DNA from: Phaeobacter gallaeciensis DSM 26640
Lineage (GTDB): Bacteria > Pseudomonadota > Alphaproteobacteria > Rhodobacterales > Rhodobacteraceae
Direction of reading: 5' to 3'
Assembly: GCF_000511385.1 (NCBI RefSeq)
Contig: NC_023140.1
Location: forward strand, 1 to 64,000
DNA: 64,000 nucleotides
The notes beneath the pieces were generated by a model. It did not search any database, was not told the DNA's origin, and saw only the letters and a program-made list of their open reading frames with translations. Made by a program: the position numbers and the translations under genes. This document shows, in pieces, positions 42,953 to 51,771 of the stretch. Every line of letters begins with the position of its first letter. Within the stretch, counting starts at the first letter, position 1.

Positions 42953-43318
42953 TCAGCCGATCAGGGCCTTGTAGCCGTCCAGATCCATCAGATCTTCCAG
43001 CTGGGCGCTGTCGGAGAGCTTGATTTTGTAGATCCAGGCCGCGCCTTCCGGGTCTTCGTTCAGGGCGCTGGGGTTGTCGGCCAGATCTTCGTTCACGGCG
43101 GTGATTTCACCATCCAGAGGCGCGTAGATTTCCGACGCCGCTTTCACCGATTCAATGACGCCGATCTCGCCGCCTTTTTCGAACTCTTCGCCGGTGTCCT
43201 GCTGCTCGACAAAGACAACTTCGCCCAGCTGGTCAGCCGCGTGTTTGGTGATGCCGAGCGTGGCGGTGTCGCCCTCGACGGTGATCCATTCGTGATCTTC
43301 GGAATAATAGGTGGTCAT
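42953..43318 (-). CDS. gcvH: Glycine cleavage system H protein
   Basis: Small lipoyl carrier, 121 aa, that shuttles the aminomethyl group between P, T and L proteins. The lipoylation lysine is K59 in GVIESVKAASEIYAP. The N-terminus (YYSEDHEWITVEGDTATLGITKHAADQLGEVVFVE) and the C-terminal WIYKIKLSD region are typical. AGGAG lies ten bases upstream of the ATG; the gene begins 18 bases after gcvT. Lipoylation can be supplied by the LipA encoded in the same island plus an octanoyltransferase from elsewhere. Confidence 0.96.
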   Translation of the reverse strand: MTTYYSEDHEWITVEGDTATLGITKHAADQLGEVVFVEQQDTGEEFEKGGEIGVIESVKAASEIYAPLDGEITAVNEDLADNPSALNEDPEGAAWIYKIKLSDSAQLEDLMDLDGYKALIG

Positions 43319-43336
43319 CTCGGGTACTCCTGGAGC

Positions 43337-44434
43337 TTAGCGTTTGTAATTCTGGGTGACGAAGGGCAGGGCGACGATTTCTGCGTCATGGGCCTTGCCC
43401 CGAATGATCAGCTTGACTTGTTCGCCGGCTTTGCCGTGCGGGGCCGCAACATAGCCCATGGCAACCGGGCCGCCGACGGTGGGGCCAAAGCAGCCGGAGG
43501 TGATCTCACCGATGGTGTTGCCTTCGGCGCATTGGATCTCGACGTGCTGACGGGCAGGGGCGCGACCGGAGGGTTTGATCCCGACCAGTTTCTTGGCAGC
43601 GCCGTCGGCCAGCTCTTTCTGGATGCGGTCGGCACCGGGGAAGCCGCCTTCTTCCTTGCGGCGTTTCTGGATCGCCCAGGCCAGCGACGCCTCAATCGGG
43701 GAGGTCGACTGGTCGATGTCGTTGCCATAGAGGCAAAGACCGGCTTCCAGACGCAGGCTGTCACGCGCGCCTAGACCAGCCGGCTCACAATCCTCATGGG
43801 CCAGGAACAGTTTGGTGATGCGTTCGGCGTCTGCATCGGGAATGGAAATCTCATAGCCATCTTCGCCGGTGTAGCCGAGGCGTGACAGGCGGCATTCCAC
43901 ACCGTCGATATCAGCGACGATGGTTTCCATGAACTTCATCTCACGGGCAGCAGGGCAAAGATCGCCTACGACGTTTTCGGCGGCGGGACCCTGAACAGCG
44001 ACCAGTGCCCGGTCGAAGATCTCAGTTACTTCGACGCCGTCGAGATGCGCCTTCATATGGGGAATGTCCTGATGACGCAGGGCTGCGTTCACCACGACGA
44101 AATAATGGTCGCCAGCGTTGGAGACGATGAGGTCATCCATGATGCCGCCGTCTTCATTGGTGAAGAAACCATAGCGCGCCTTGCCTTCCTTGAGGGTGGC
44201 ATAGGCCTGCGGGCAGATCGCTTCCAGTTTCTCGCCGACGTTGTCGCCGCGCAGGATCACCTGACCCATGTGGCTGACATCGAACAGCGCAGCTTTCTCG
44301 CGGCACTGCTTGTGCTCTCCCATGATGCCCATGGGGTATTGGACCGGCATTTCCCAGCCGGCAAAGTCGACCATCTTGCCGCCGAGGGCGACATGCAGGT
44401 CATAGAGCGGAGTACGTTTCGGCGCGTCGGTCAT
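43337..44434 (-). CDS. gcvT: Aminomethyltransferase, glycine cleavage T protein
   Basis: Transfers the methylene group from aminomethyl-lipoyl GcvH to tetrahydrofolate, releasing ammonia. 365 aa. Motifs: PLYDLHVALGGKMVDFAGWEMPVQY, FDVSHMGQVILRG (catalytic-Asp region), RLGYTGEDGYEIS, LGARDSLRLEAGLCLYGNDID and PSGRAPARQHVEI. It is preceded by the AGCS transporter gene, with a hairpin in the 78-base gap, so it may have its own promoter or be partly insulated. First of the three gcv genes in transcription order. Confidence 0.96.
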   Translation of the reverse strand: MTDAPKRTPLYDLHVALGGKMVDFAGWEMPVQYPMGIMGEHKQCREKAALFDVSHMGQVILRGDNVGEKLEAICPQAYATLKEGKARYGFFTNEDGGIMDDLIVSNAGDHYFVVVNAALRHQDIPHMKAHLDGVEVTEIFDRALVAVQGPAAENVVGDLCPAAREMKFMETIVADIDGVECRLSRLGYTGEDGYEISIPDADAERITKLFLAHEDCEPAGLGARDSLRLEAGLCLYGNDIDQSTSPIEASLAWAIQKRRKEEGGFPGADRIQKELADGAAKKLVGIKPSGRAPARQHVEIQCAEGNTIGEITSGCFGPTVGGPVAMGYVAAPHGKAGEQVKLIIRGKAHDAEIVALPFVTQNYKR

Positions 44435-44469
44435 AGCGTCTTGCCCTTGAATTGGAATTTGAAAGGAAC

Positions 44470-44495
44470 CGGGGCGCGACGCCTGCCGCGCCCCG
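44470..44495 (-). terminator. Hairpin after the AGCS transporter gene
   Basis: CGGGGCGCG (44470-44478) and CGCGCCCCG (44487-44495) form a perfect 9-bp stem, 18 bases past the transporter stop on the minus strand and before gcvT. The following bases (GGTTCCTTTC) are only weakly T-rich, so partial termination is likely. Confidence 0.6.
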
Positions 44496-44512
44496 ATGTA
44501 GGTTGATTTTGG

Positions 44513-45889
44513 TTATTCTGCCGCGCCTTTGCTCGGCTCTTCGGTCTGCCCGTTGGAGGCAAAGAACTCCTTGGTCACCTTGAAGACAACCGGGCTCAGC
44601 AGGGCGAGGGCGATCAGGTTCGGGATCGCCATCATGGCGTTCAGCGTGTCTGCCAGCAGCCAGATGAAGCCCAGATCAGCGGTGGCCCCAAAGTAGATCG
44701 CGACGATCCACAGCACACGGTAGCCGATCAGCACCTTGGCGCCCAGCAGGTAGCCGACGCATTTCTCGCCATAGTAGGACCAGCCGAGAATGGTGGTAAA
44801 GGCAAAGATCGACAGCGCGATGGCAATCACATAGCCACCAAAGCCGGGCAGGGAGGTTTCAAACGCCAGCGACGTCAGCGCAGCGCCACTTTCGCCCGAG
44901 GTCCAGGCGCCGGAGGCGATGATCGCCAGACCGGTGATGGAGCAGACGATGATGGTGTCGATGAACGTGCCCAGCATCGCGATCAGACCCTGGTTTACCG
45001 GACCTTTGGTCTCAGCTGCGGCATGCGCAATCGGAGCGGAGCCCAGACCGGCTTCGTTCGAGAACACGCCACGCGCCACACCAAAGCGGATCGCGGCCCA
45101 GACCGCAGCCCCGGCAAAGCCACCTTCAGCAGCGGAAGGGGTGAAGGCATAGGTGAAAACCAGACCCAAGGCGTTGCCCAGTTGGTCGGCGTTGATGATC
45201 AGCACCAACAGACCGATGGTGATGTAGCTCACGGCCATGAACGGCACCAGCTTACCGGCCACAGCCCCAATGCGGGTGATACCGCCGAGGATCACGGCAC
45301 CGGTCAGCGCCATCAGCACGATACCGGTGATGGACGGGTTGAAGCCAAAGTTGGTTTCCAGCACCTGCGCCACACCATTGGCCTGCACACCGTTGCCGAT
45401 GCCAAAGGCCGCAATTGCGCCGAACAGAGCAAAGGCAAAGCCCAGCCAGGCCCATTTCTGGCCAAGACCATTTTTGATGTAATACATCGGGCCACCGACG
45501 TAGTTGCCCTGACCGTCCTGCTCACGGTATTTCACCGCCAGCACGGCTTCAGAATATTTGGTGGCCATACCCACAAGTGCGGTCATCCACATCCAGAACA
45601 GCGCGCCGGGACCGCCGAGGAACACGGCGGTTGCAACGCCGGCGATGTTGCCGGTGCCGATGGTGGCGGACAGCGCGGTCATCAGCGCGTTAAACGGTGA
45701 GATCTGGCCTTCGCCATCGCCCGCCTCGCGGCCTTTGAACAGCAGCGCAAAGCCGGTGCCGATGCGCAGGATGGGCATCAGCTTCAGCCCGACCTGCAAA
45801 AACAGGCCAACGCCAAGAATGAGGACCAACATCAGCGGGCCCCAGACGATCCCGTTGATATAGCCCACAATTGAATTCAGAACTTCCAT
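44513..45889 (-). CDS. Sodium:alanine/glycine symporter (AGCS family)
   Basis: Inner-membrane Na+-coupled carrier for small neutral amino acids, 458 aa with about 10-11 helices. Family signatures: TATIGTGNIAGVATAVFLGGPGALFWMW (as SATIGTGNIAG), MATKYSEAVLAVKYRE, GGPMYYIKNGLGQKW, GVARGVFSNEAGLGSAPIAHAAA and TTILGWSYYGEKC. Placement between lipA and gcvT argues that glycine is the physiological substrate. GGGAGG lies seven bases before the ATG, a strong ribosome site. I looked for a glycine riboswitch in its 154-base leader and found none convincing. Confidence 0.93.
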   Translation of the reverse strand: MEVLNSIVGYINGIVWGPLMLVLILGVGLFLQVGLKLMPILRIGTGFALLFKGREAGDGEGQISPFNALMTALSATIGTGNIAGVATAVFLGGPGALFWMWMTALVGMATKYSEAVLAVKYREQDGQGNYVGGPMYYIKNGLGQKWAWLGFAFALFGAIAAFGIGNGVQANGVAQVLETNFGFNPSITGIVLMALTGAVILGGITRIGAVAGKLVPFMAVSYITIGLLVLIINADQLGNALGLVFTYAFTPSAAEGGFAGAAVWAAIRFGVARGVFSNEAGLGSAPIAHAAAETKGPVNQGLIAMLGTFIDTIIVCSITGLAIIASGAWTSGESGAALTSLAFETSLPGFGGYVIAIALSIFAFTTILGWSYYGEKCVGYLLGAKVLIGYRVLWIVAIYFGATADLGFIWLLADTLNAMMAIPNLIALALLSPVVFKVTKEFFASNGQTEEPSKGAAE

Positions 45890-46043
45890 ATTTTTCCTCC
45901 CTTTAGGTGGTATTCTCTGGCCTTAGATTGCCTGTCCCGGCCTTTGCTGCGGTTCGCGACCGATGACAAGTCGTTTTCTGGGTTCCGCCCCTCCTGCCGC
46001 GACCGACCAGCCGCGGGGCAGACCCCAATCCGGGGGTGACGGG

Positions 46044-47006
46044 TTACTGTTCACCCCCGACATTGACGCTGGCGAGCTGCCTGTTCCGGGCCTCTTTCAG
46101 CGCTGCAAAATCCTCATCCGCGTGGAAGGATGAGCGGGTCAGAGGTGTCGCCGAGACACCCAGGAACCCTTTGCTGCGGGCCATCCGCTCAATCTGCTCG
46201 AACTCCTCAGGGGTGACGAAGCGATCAATCGGATGATGTTTCGGGGTGGGCTGCAAATATTGGCCCACGGTCAGGAAATCGACATCTGCGGCGCGCAGAT
46301 CGTCCATCACCTGACGCAGATCTTCCAAAGTTTCGCCCATGCCAACCATCAGGCCGGATTTGGTGAACACCTGCGGATTGGCGCGTTTGGCGTCATCCAG
46401 CAGGCGCAGCGAGCTGTAATAGCGCGCGCCGGGGCGGACACGGGGGTAGAGGTGCGGCACGGTTTCCAGATTGTGGTTGAACACATCCGGCGCGGCCTCA
46501 AACACGATCTCTGCGGCGTTGCCTTTGCCGAGGAAATCCGGGGTCAGCACCTCAATCGTGGTGTCGGGGGTCTGGTGTCGCACGGCGCGGATGGTCTGGG
46601 CAATATGCTCGGCGCCGCCGTCCTCAAGATCGTCGCGGTCAACGCTGGTGATCACCACATGACGCAGCGCCAGTTTCTTCACTGCCAAGGCCACGCGGCC
46701 CGGCTCAAAGGCGTCCAGCGCATCGGGGCGGCCGGTGGAGACGTTGCAGAAGGAACAGCCACGGGTGCAGACCTCGCCCATGATCATCATGGTGGCGTGG
46801 CGTTTGGACCAGCATTCACCGATGTTGGGGCAGGCGGCCTCTTCACAGACGGTGGTCAGATTGTGGTCCCGCATCAGACGACGGGTTTCGAAATATTCCG
46901 CGCTCTCGATTTTCTTGCGGCGGATCCACTTCGGCTTGCGCGGGATCTCGCTATCGGCCTTTTTCGACTTTTCCGGGTGGCGGAGCCGCGGCATCGGGAC
47001 GTTCAT
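46044..47006 (-). CDS. lipA: Lipoyl synthase
   Basis: Radical-SAM enzyme inserting two sulfurs into octanoyl groups to make lipoyl cofactor; here it serves the H protein. About 320 aa from the ATG at 47006 (GGAGG upstream). The auxiliary cluster cysteines C54, C59 and C65 ([14 protein letters not shown]) and the SAM cluster cysteines C80, C84 and C87 (CTRGCSFC) are present, with the C-terminal RSSFHADE Ser ligand. The frame extends to 47075 through lpdA's end. No lipB or lplA lies nearby, so octanoyl transfer depends on a chromosomal enzyme. Because housekeeping lipA is normally chromosomal in this group, this is probably a second, island-specific copy. Confidence 0.96.
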   Translation of the reverse strand: MNVPMPRLRHPEKSKKADSEIPRKPKWIRRKKIESAEYFETRRLMRDHNLTTVCEEAACPNIGECWSKRHATMMIMGEVCTRGCSFCNVSTGRPDALDAFEPGRVALAVKKLALRHVVITSVDRDDLEDGGAEHIAQTIRAVRHQTPDTTIEVLTPDFLGKGNAAEIVFEAAPDVFNHNLETVPHLYPRVRPGARYYSSLRLLDDAKRANPQVFTKSGLMVGMGETLEDLRQVMDDLRAADVDFLTVGQYLQPTPKHHPIDRFVTPEEFEQIERMARSKGFLGVSATPLTRSSFHADEDFAALKEARNRQLASVNVGGEQ

Positions 47007-47043
47007 CTGGGGTACCTCCTCAGGGCGAGAGATCAGGCTGCGA

Positions 47044-48426
47044 TCAGGCGTGGATGGCCCGGCCCATGGCATCAAGGCAGGCTTCCTTCACCGCTTCGGC
47101 CATCGCCGGATGCGCGTGGCAGGTGGCCGCCACCTCACCAACGGTGGCGCCTTTGGTCATGGCCAGCACCAGTTCGGCGATCAGATCACCGCCATGTGCG
47201 CCGCAGATATGGGCGCCCAGGATCTGGCCTTCGGGCGTTGCCAGCACTTTGACCGCGCCGTCGGTTTCGCCCTGCGCACGGGCACGGGAATTGGCCATGA
47301 AGGTGAATTTGCCGACAATGTAATCCGTGCCCGCCTCTTTCAGCGCCTCTTCGGTCTTGCCCACCGATGCCACTTCGGGGTCCGTATAGACGATGCCGGG
47401 GACCGTGTTGTAATCCACATGCCCCGCCTGACCGGCGAGCATCTCGACACAGGCCACGCCGTCCTCCTCAGCCTTATGCGCCAGCATCGGGCCAGGCACA
47501 CAATCACCAATCGCATAAATGCCTTCGACAGATGTGGAGAAGCGTTCGTCCACCTCGACAAAGCCGCGCGCATTGACGGAAACACCCAGCGCTTCCAGCC
47601 CCAGACCCCGGATCACCGGGCGACGGCCGATGGCGATCAGCACCTTGTCTGCGACCAGCTGCTCTTCTTTGTCTTTGCCGACGCGGTCCAGCGTCAGGGT
47701 CAGTCCCTCCTCACCCCGGTCGATGAATTTCAGCGCGCGGCCCAGCTGGAACTTCAGCCCCCGTTTGGACAGGGCGCGCTGTGCCAGTTTGGCGATTTCG
47801 CCGTCGATGCCCGGCAGGATCCGGTCGAGATATTCGACCACGGTGACCTTTGCACCAAGACGCGACCAGACCTGACCCAGCTCCAGCCCGATGACACCGG
47901 CACCGACCACCACCAGATGCTTGGGCACCTCTGGCAGGGTCAGCGCGCCGGTGCTGGACACCACGTCGCCCTCGTCGATATCGACGCCCGGCAGCGGGGT
48001 GGGTTCGGAGCCGGAGGCGATCAGGATGTTCTTGGTCTCGTGGATCTCGTCGCCAACCTTCACCTTGCCGACAGCGGGAATGCTGGCCCAGCCTTCGATC
48101 AGATCAACGCCGTTCTTCTTGAACAGGAAGGCAATGCCTTTGGTAAGATCGCCGACAATCTTGTCCTTGCGCGCCATCATCGCGTCCAGATCCAGCCGGG
48201 CGCCATCAATAGCAATCCCGTGACCGGCCAAATGCGACAGGCTTTCATATTTACCGGAGGAGGAGAGCATCGCCTTGGAGGGGATACAGCCGACATTAAG
48301 ACAGGTACCGCCCAGGGTTCCGCGCCCTTCGATACAGGCCACCTTGAGACCCAGCTGAGCCGCGCGAATGGCTGCAACATAGCCGCCCGGGCCACCACCA
48401 ATAACGATCAGGTCATATAGGCTCAT
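47044..48426 (-). CDS. lpdA: Dihydrolipoyl dehydrogenase (glycine cleavage L protein / E3)
   Basis: Reoxidises dihydrolipoyl-GcvH with NAD+. About 460 aa. FAD-binding [17 protein letters not shown] at the N-terminus, redox disulfide C42/C47 (TCLNVGC), NAD-binding [29 protein letters not shown], and the C-terminal [13 protein letters not shown] with the catalytic His-Glu. The ATG at 48426 with GGAGGG upstream is preferred over the longer frame. First gene of the minus-strand glycine island and divergent from the XRE-cupin regulator; lipA follows after 37 bases. Confidence 0.96.
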   Translation of the reverse strand: MSLYDLIVIGGGPGGYVAAIRAAQLGLKVACIEGRGTLGGTCLNVGCIPSKAMLSSSGKYESLSHLAGHGIAIDGARLDLDAMMARKDKIVGDLTKGIAFLFKKNGVDLIEGWASIPAVGKVKVGDEIHETKNILIASGSEPTPLPGVDIDEGDVVSSTGALTLPEVPKHLVVVGAGVIGLELGQVWSRLGAKVTVVEYLDRILPGIDGEIAKLAQRALSKRGLKFQLGRALKFIDRGEEGLTLTLDRVGKDKEEQLVADKVLIAIGRRPVIRGLGLEALGVSVNARGFVEVDERFSTSVEGIYAIGDCVPGPMLAHKAEEDGVACVEMLAGQAGHVDYNTVPGIVYTDPEVASVGKTEEALKEAGTDYIVGKFTFMANSRARAQGETDGAVKVLATPEGQILGAHICGAHGGDLIAELVLAMTKGATVGEVAATCHAHPAMAEAVKEACLDAMGRAIHA

Positions 48427-48530
48427 AATCTGCCCTCCAGTTTGTCTGTCAGGGAACATATGTCCCTAACTCTCCCGTGAATTTCCTTTAAGAAACTTTT
48501 CCACCATAAGCAACTATTGGTTTCACATAG

Positions 48531-48548
48531 AAACTTTGACCTAAGTTT
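48531..48548. promoter_or_regulatory. Putative operator between lpdA and the XRE-cupin gene
   Basis: AAACTT-TGACCT-AAGTTT is a 6-6-6 inverted repeat at 48531-48548. AGAAACTTT also occurs at 48491-48499 and 48529-48537, so the AAACTT half-site is repeated in the 165-base divergent gap. It is a candidate binding site for the adjacent regulator. Confidence 0.55.
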
Positions 48549-48591
48549 GAGAGGGGGTTAAACATTGGGAAACTCAGGAGATTGCACGCCA

Positions 48592-49203
48592 ATGGAACCT
48601 ATCAATCCGGAAGACGGTGCCCCCGTGGCAGAGGTTGCCGAGGCCCCGGACGGCGATGCGCTGGGGAAAATGATTCGAGATTCGAGGAAGGAAAAGGGCC
48701 TGACGCTGGAGGAGGCGGCCAAGGCTGCCAATATCGGGCGCTCCACCCTGTCGAAGATCGAGAACAACCAGACCCGCCCCAGTTTCGAGATCATTCGCCG
48801 CCTGATGCAGACGCTGGATCTGCAAACCCCGCAACTCTTCGTGCAATCCGCCAAGAGCGATATTTCCGGTCGGCGCGACTACACCCGCAAGGGCGAGGGC
48901 GAGCATCAGGAAACCGAGACCTACGACCATGAGCTGCTCTGCACCGAGCTGACCAGCAAACGGATGCTGCCTTATTTCAGCCGGATCAAGGCGCGGGATG
49001 TGTCGGAGTTTGAAACCTGGATCCGCCACAGTGGTGAGGAATTCATGTTGGTGATCAGCGGGGAACTAGTCCTTTATACAGAACATTACCGCCCACTGCC
49101 GATGAAGGCCGGCGATACGGTCTATTATGATAGCGGTATGGGCCACTGCTGCGTCTCAACCAGCGAGGAGGACGCGCATGTCCTCTGGGTCTCGCTGGAC
49201 TGA
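48592..49203 (+). CDS. XRE-family regulator with C-terminal cupin domain
   Basis: About 203 aa. An XRE helix-turn-helix (LGKMIRDSRKEKGLTLEEAAKAANIGRSTLSKIENNQTRPSFEIIRRLMQTLDL) is joined by a linker to a cupin_2 sensor (HSGEEFMLVISGELVLYTEHYRPLPMKAGDTVYYDSGMGHCCV). HTH-cupin proteins typically sense a small metabolite and control adjacent amino-acid or amine catabolism genes. Divergent from lpdA with a shared control region, so the glycine island is the likely regulon. The ATG at 48592 with AGGAG upstream is chosen over the start at 48565. Confidence 0.9.
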   Translation: MEPINPEDGAPVAEVAEAPDGDALGKMIRDSRKEKGLTLEEAAKAANIGRSTLSKIENNQTRPSFEIIRRLMQTLDLQTPQLFVQSAKSDISGRRDYTRKGEGEHQETETYDHELLCTELTSKRMLPYFSRIKARDVSEFETWIRHSGEEFMLVISGELVLYTEHYRPLPMKAGDTVYYDSGMGHCCVSTSEEDAHVLWVSLD

Positions 49204-49235
49204 TCCCGGTCTGTCGGCACCAGATTACCTGCAAC

Positions 49236-49269
49236 AAAAAACGCCGCCCGCGCTGTCGCTGGGACGGCG
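49236..49269 (-). terminator. Rho-independent terminator of dabA
   Basis: On the minus strand a GC stem (CGCCGTCCC pairing with GGGCGGCG, one bulged base, 11-base loop) is followed by TTTTTT, 33 bases after the dabA stop. It is a classic intrinsic terminator; the XRE gene converges from the other side. Confidence 0.8.
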
Positions 49270-49302
49270 CCTTGGTTCAGGCTTTGGATTCAGGCGGTTC
49301 AG

Positions 49303-51753
49303 TTACTCGGCAGCGATGCCAAGCGAGGCTGCGGCACCTTCGCCCGCGTCGAACCGTGACCAGCTGAGGCCCCCATCGTAGCGCCAGGCCAGCTGCCCGT
49401 GCTCATCCATCGCAATCAAATGCAGCCAGCCATTGTCGAACAGGTCACGCACCTGCGAGTGACGCTCCAGAATCTGGGTCATGGCCTCACGTGGGGCTTC
49501 GATCACCACGGTCAGGCGCAGCGGGTCATGTTGCAGCGCCTCGCCATCATGCACCGACTGCCAAGGCAGGCCGGGTTTCAGCGCGCCGCCGTTGCCCTCC
49601 AGCACGCCGATGCCGCCAGCCACATTGTGCAACAGCTTGTTGCCGCCGCCGAACAGGGCCGGGGCAACGCTGGAGCCATAATATTGCAGGCTGATCCAGC
49701 TGGCGACCACCACCGGCGCGGTCATGATTAGCTCCAGCACGCCGAACCCCTCATCCGCGCGCCAGTCATAGCTGTGCAGAAAGGACTGCCCGTCCAGCGC
49801 CGTGCCCTCGGTCCGGCTGCGTGGCGCCGCGACAAAGGCCCGGCACCCCGCCAGCCCCCATTCGGGGCGTAGCTCAGCCCAGTCTGACGACCGGCGCAAA
49901 ATATCGCCGCCCGCCTTGGCGCGGGGCAGCCGGGCGGCGCGCTCACTGCGCGCCAGTGCCCCCGCAGCCTTAACCCAGCGGCGCAGGCGCGCCAGATCGC
50001 GGGCAAGCCGGGTCTCACATCCGGTCGGCAGATCCTGCTCATAGAGCGTCACCTGATCGGTGGTGGTATGATGCAACGCCGCCAGAAAAACCGTGTCCTG
50101 CGGGATCACGATCCCCACCGCAGTCAGGCCCGCGCGCACCCCGGTGTCATTCAGCAGCTGGGCCAGAAGCCGCGCGTTCACATCCCCCGCATGACCGCCA
50201 CAGGCGCCGCAGTGCAGGGCACTGGCGTGGGGGTTGTTGGTCACATCCGCGCCATGGCCTGCCAACAGGACCACCGGGGCAAAATTATCGGTCAGTGACA
50301 TCGCCGACAGGATGGTTTTTGCCATCGCGATGCGGCTATCCAGATCCACCGATGGGTCCAGTTGCGGCACCGGATCGGTGGTTGCGTGACCGCTGATACC
50401 AAAGGCGTCGCGCAGCAGCTTGCCCGCATAGACCGGACCCGTCGCCTCAACAAAGGCAAAGGACGAGACTGCCGCCAGTTTGAACCGCCCCCAGGCCCGT
50501 CTGGCCCGCGCCGCATAGCGCCGCGCCAGATCAAGCCTGCCGGGTTCCGCAGCATTGGAACAGACACCCGCTGTCAGCAGCACTGGCCCCCGGCCTTCGA
50601 TGACATCGGATCCGGCTGCGTTATGCGCTGTCGCAAGTCCGAAGAACCCGGCAAACCCGATCGTCTCCACACCGCTGTCCTGCGCCTCCAGCGCGCGGCG
50701 AAACACCTCTGAGCGGACATCAATACAGAACGCTGCCTGCACCGCCGGACGCGCAGCCGTACCCTCGGCGCCATCCTCAGTCACCTGACGCGGGACGGCC
50801 GCAAGCGTGGTGGCCAGATGCCGCTGGGCGGCCCGTTCTCCGGCCTCCTGCAGGATCGCGTCGATGATGTGATCGCGGCTTGGCGTTACCGGGGCTTCAT
50901 GCTGGGCGATCACAGCCTGCCAGCGTGTCTCAATCGCGTCGCGGTACTGATGAAACAGCGCCTCGTCAAACACCATCCGGATCGCCAGCAGCTCCACCGT
51001 GGTGGTGTCGCTGCTGCCCTCCAGCTCTGCCTGCCACGACAGATAACGGCCATATTGTGCCCAGCCCTGAAGGGTAACCAGCCAGCGATGAAACCCGGTG
51101 CCCGCCGCCTCTGAGGTCAGGCCAAGCGTTTCCGAGGCCCGCCCAATCGCGCGCCAATGGGACCGGTTGGTGGCGCTGACAAAACTGCCAAAGCCGCGCA
51201 GCCCGTGGACTTCCGGCGTCAGGTCGCGGGTGGCGAACTGGCGCCACGCAGCATAGGTACCCCCGGTGCGGTCGGGCTGCCACAGCGCCTGACCCTGATC
51301 AAAATGGCTGGTGGCGAAGGCACCGATCCGATCTTCGATAAGGCCGGGCCAGTCGAGCCCGGAGACATCGGCCGCCAGGTCCGCCACCGTGGGCAGGACC
51401 ACCGGGTCGCCCGCAGCCTCCGCCGGGGCGAGTGCCGCATGAAGATCCGCCAGCGTCACCCCGCTGAATTGAGCGTCGGTCCGCGCCAGCGCGGCGCGCA
51501 GATCGCTGTCGGTGAGTTCCCCCGCGGCCTGTTTTGCCGCCCAGTGGCTGCGCTGCGGGGTCACCCGGGTGCCCGCGACCCGCGCCAACCGCGCCGAAGT
51601 CACCGCCAGTGGTTCCTCGCTCTGGCCAAGGAATGGGTTCACCGCAACGCTGGCAGTCAGCGGAAACAGCGGCGGGATTGCGCGGGAGGCCTGATTGGCG
51701 CAGGTGACCAGCTCCAACAGGGCCGCAGGATAGGTTTCGTGCTTCATCAACAT
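49303..51753 (-). CDS. dabA: DabA inorganic-carbon transporter subunit (DUF2309/UPF0753)
   Basis: Carbonic-anhydrase-like cytoplasmic subunit that, with DabB, accumulates bicarbonate using the cation gradient. 816 aa. By spacing with the known zinc site of Halothiobacillus DabA, the ligands here are C343 and D345 (AFCIDVRSE), H500 ([13 protein letters not shown]) and C515 (LHCGACGG); the 15-residue H-to-C spacing is kept. [16 protein letters not shown] near the N-terminus and the VFEAPREAM-like C-terminal part fit the family. GGGAG precedes the ATG. It follows dabB after 18 bases and ends at an intrinsic terminator. Confidence 0.93.
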   Translation of the reverse strand: MLMKHETYPAALLELVTCANQASRAIPPLFPLTASVAVNPFLGQSEEPLAVTSARLARVAGTRVTPQRSHWAAKQAAGELTDSDLRAALARTDAQFSGVTLADLHAALAPAEAAGDPVVLPTVADLAADVSGLDWPGLIEDRIGAFATSHFDQGQALWQPDRTGGTYAAWRQFATRDLTPEVHGLRGFGSFVSATNRSHWRAIGRASETLGLTSEAAGTGFHRWLVTLQGWAQYGRYLSWQAELEGSSDTTTVELLAIRMVFDEALFHQYRDAIETRWQAVIAQHEAPVTPSRDHIIDAILQEAGERAAQRHLATTLAAVPRQVTEDGAEGTAARPAVQAAFCIDVRSEVFRRALEAQDSGVETIGFAGFFGLATAHNAAGSDVIEGRGPVLLTAGVCSNAAEPGRLDLARRYAARARRAWGRFKLAAVSSFAFVEATGPVYAGKLLRDAFGISGHATTDPVPQLDPSVDLDSRIAMAKTILSAMSLTDNFAPVVLLAGHGADVTNNPHASALHCGACGGHAGDVNARLLAQLLNDTGVRAGLTAVGIVIPQDTVFLAALHHTTTDQVTLYEQDLPTGCETRLARDLARLRRWVKAAGALARSERAARLPRAKAGGDILRRSSDWAELRPEWGLAGCRAFVAAPRSRTEGTALDGQSFLHSYDWRADEGFGVLELIMTAPVVVASWISLQYYGSSVAPALFGGGNKLLHNVAGGIGVLEGNGGALKPGLPWQSVHDGEALQHDPLRLTVVIEAPREAMTQILERHSQVRDLFDNGWLHLIAMDEHGQLAWRYDGGLSWSRFDAGEGAAASLGIAAE

Positions 51754-51771
51754 CGCTTCAATCTCCCGGTT

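Noticed and set aside
45890..46043. Glycine riboswitch in the leader of the AGCS transporter, or ahead of gcvT at 44435-44512
   Set aside because: Such riboswitches are common ahead of these genes, but neither gap shows the tandem conserved cores; the gcvT gap is only 78 bases and mostly a terminator-like hairpin.
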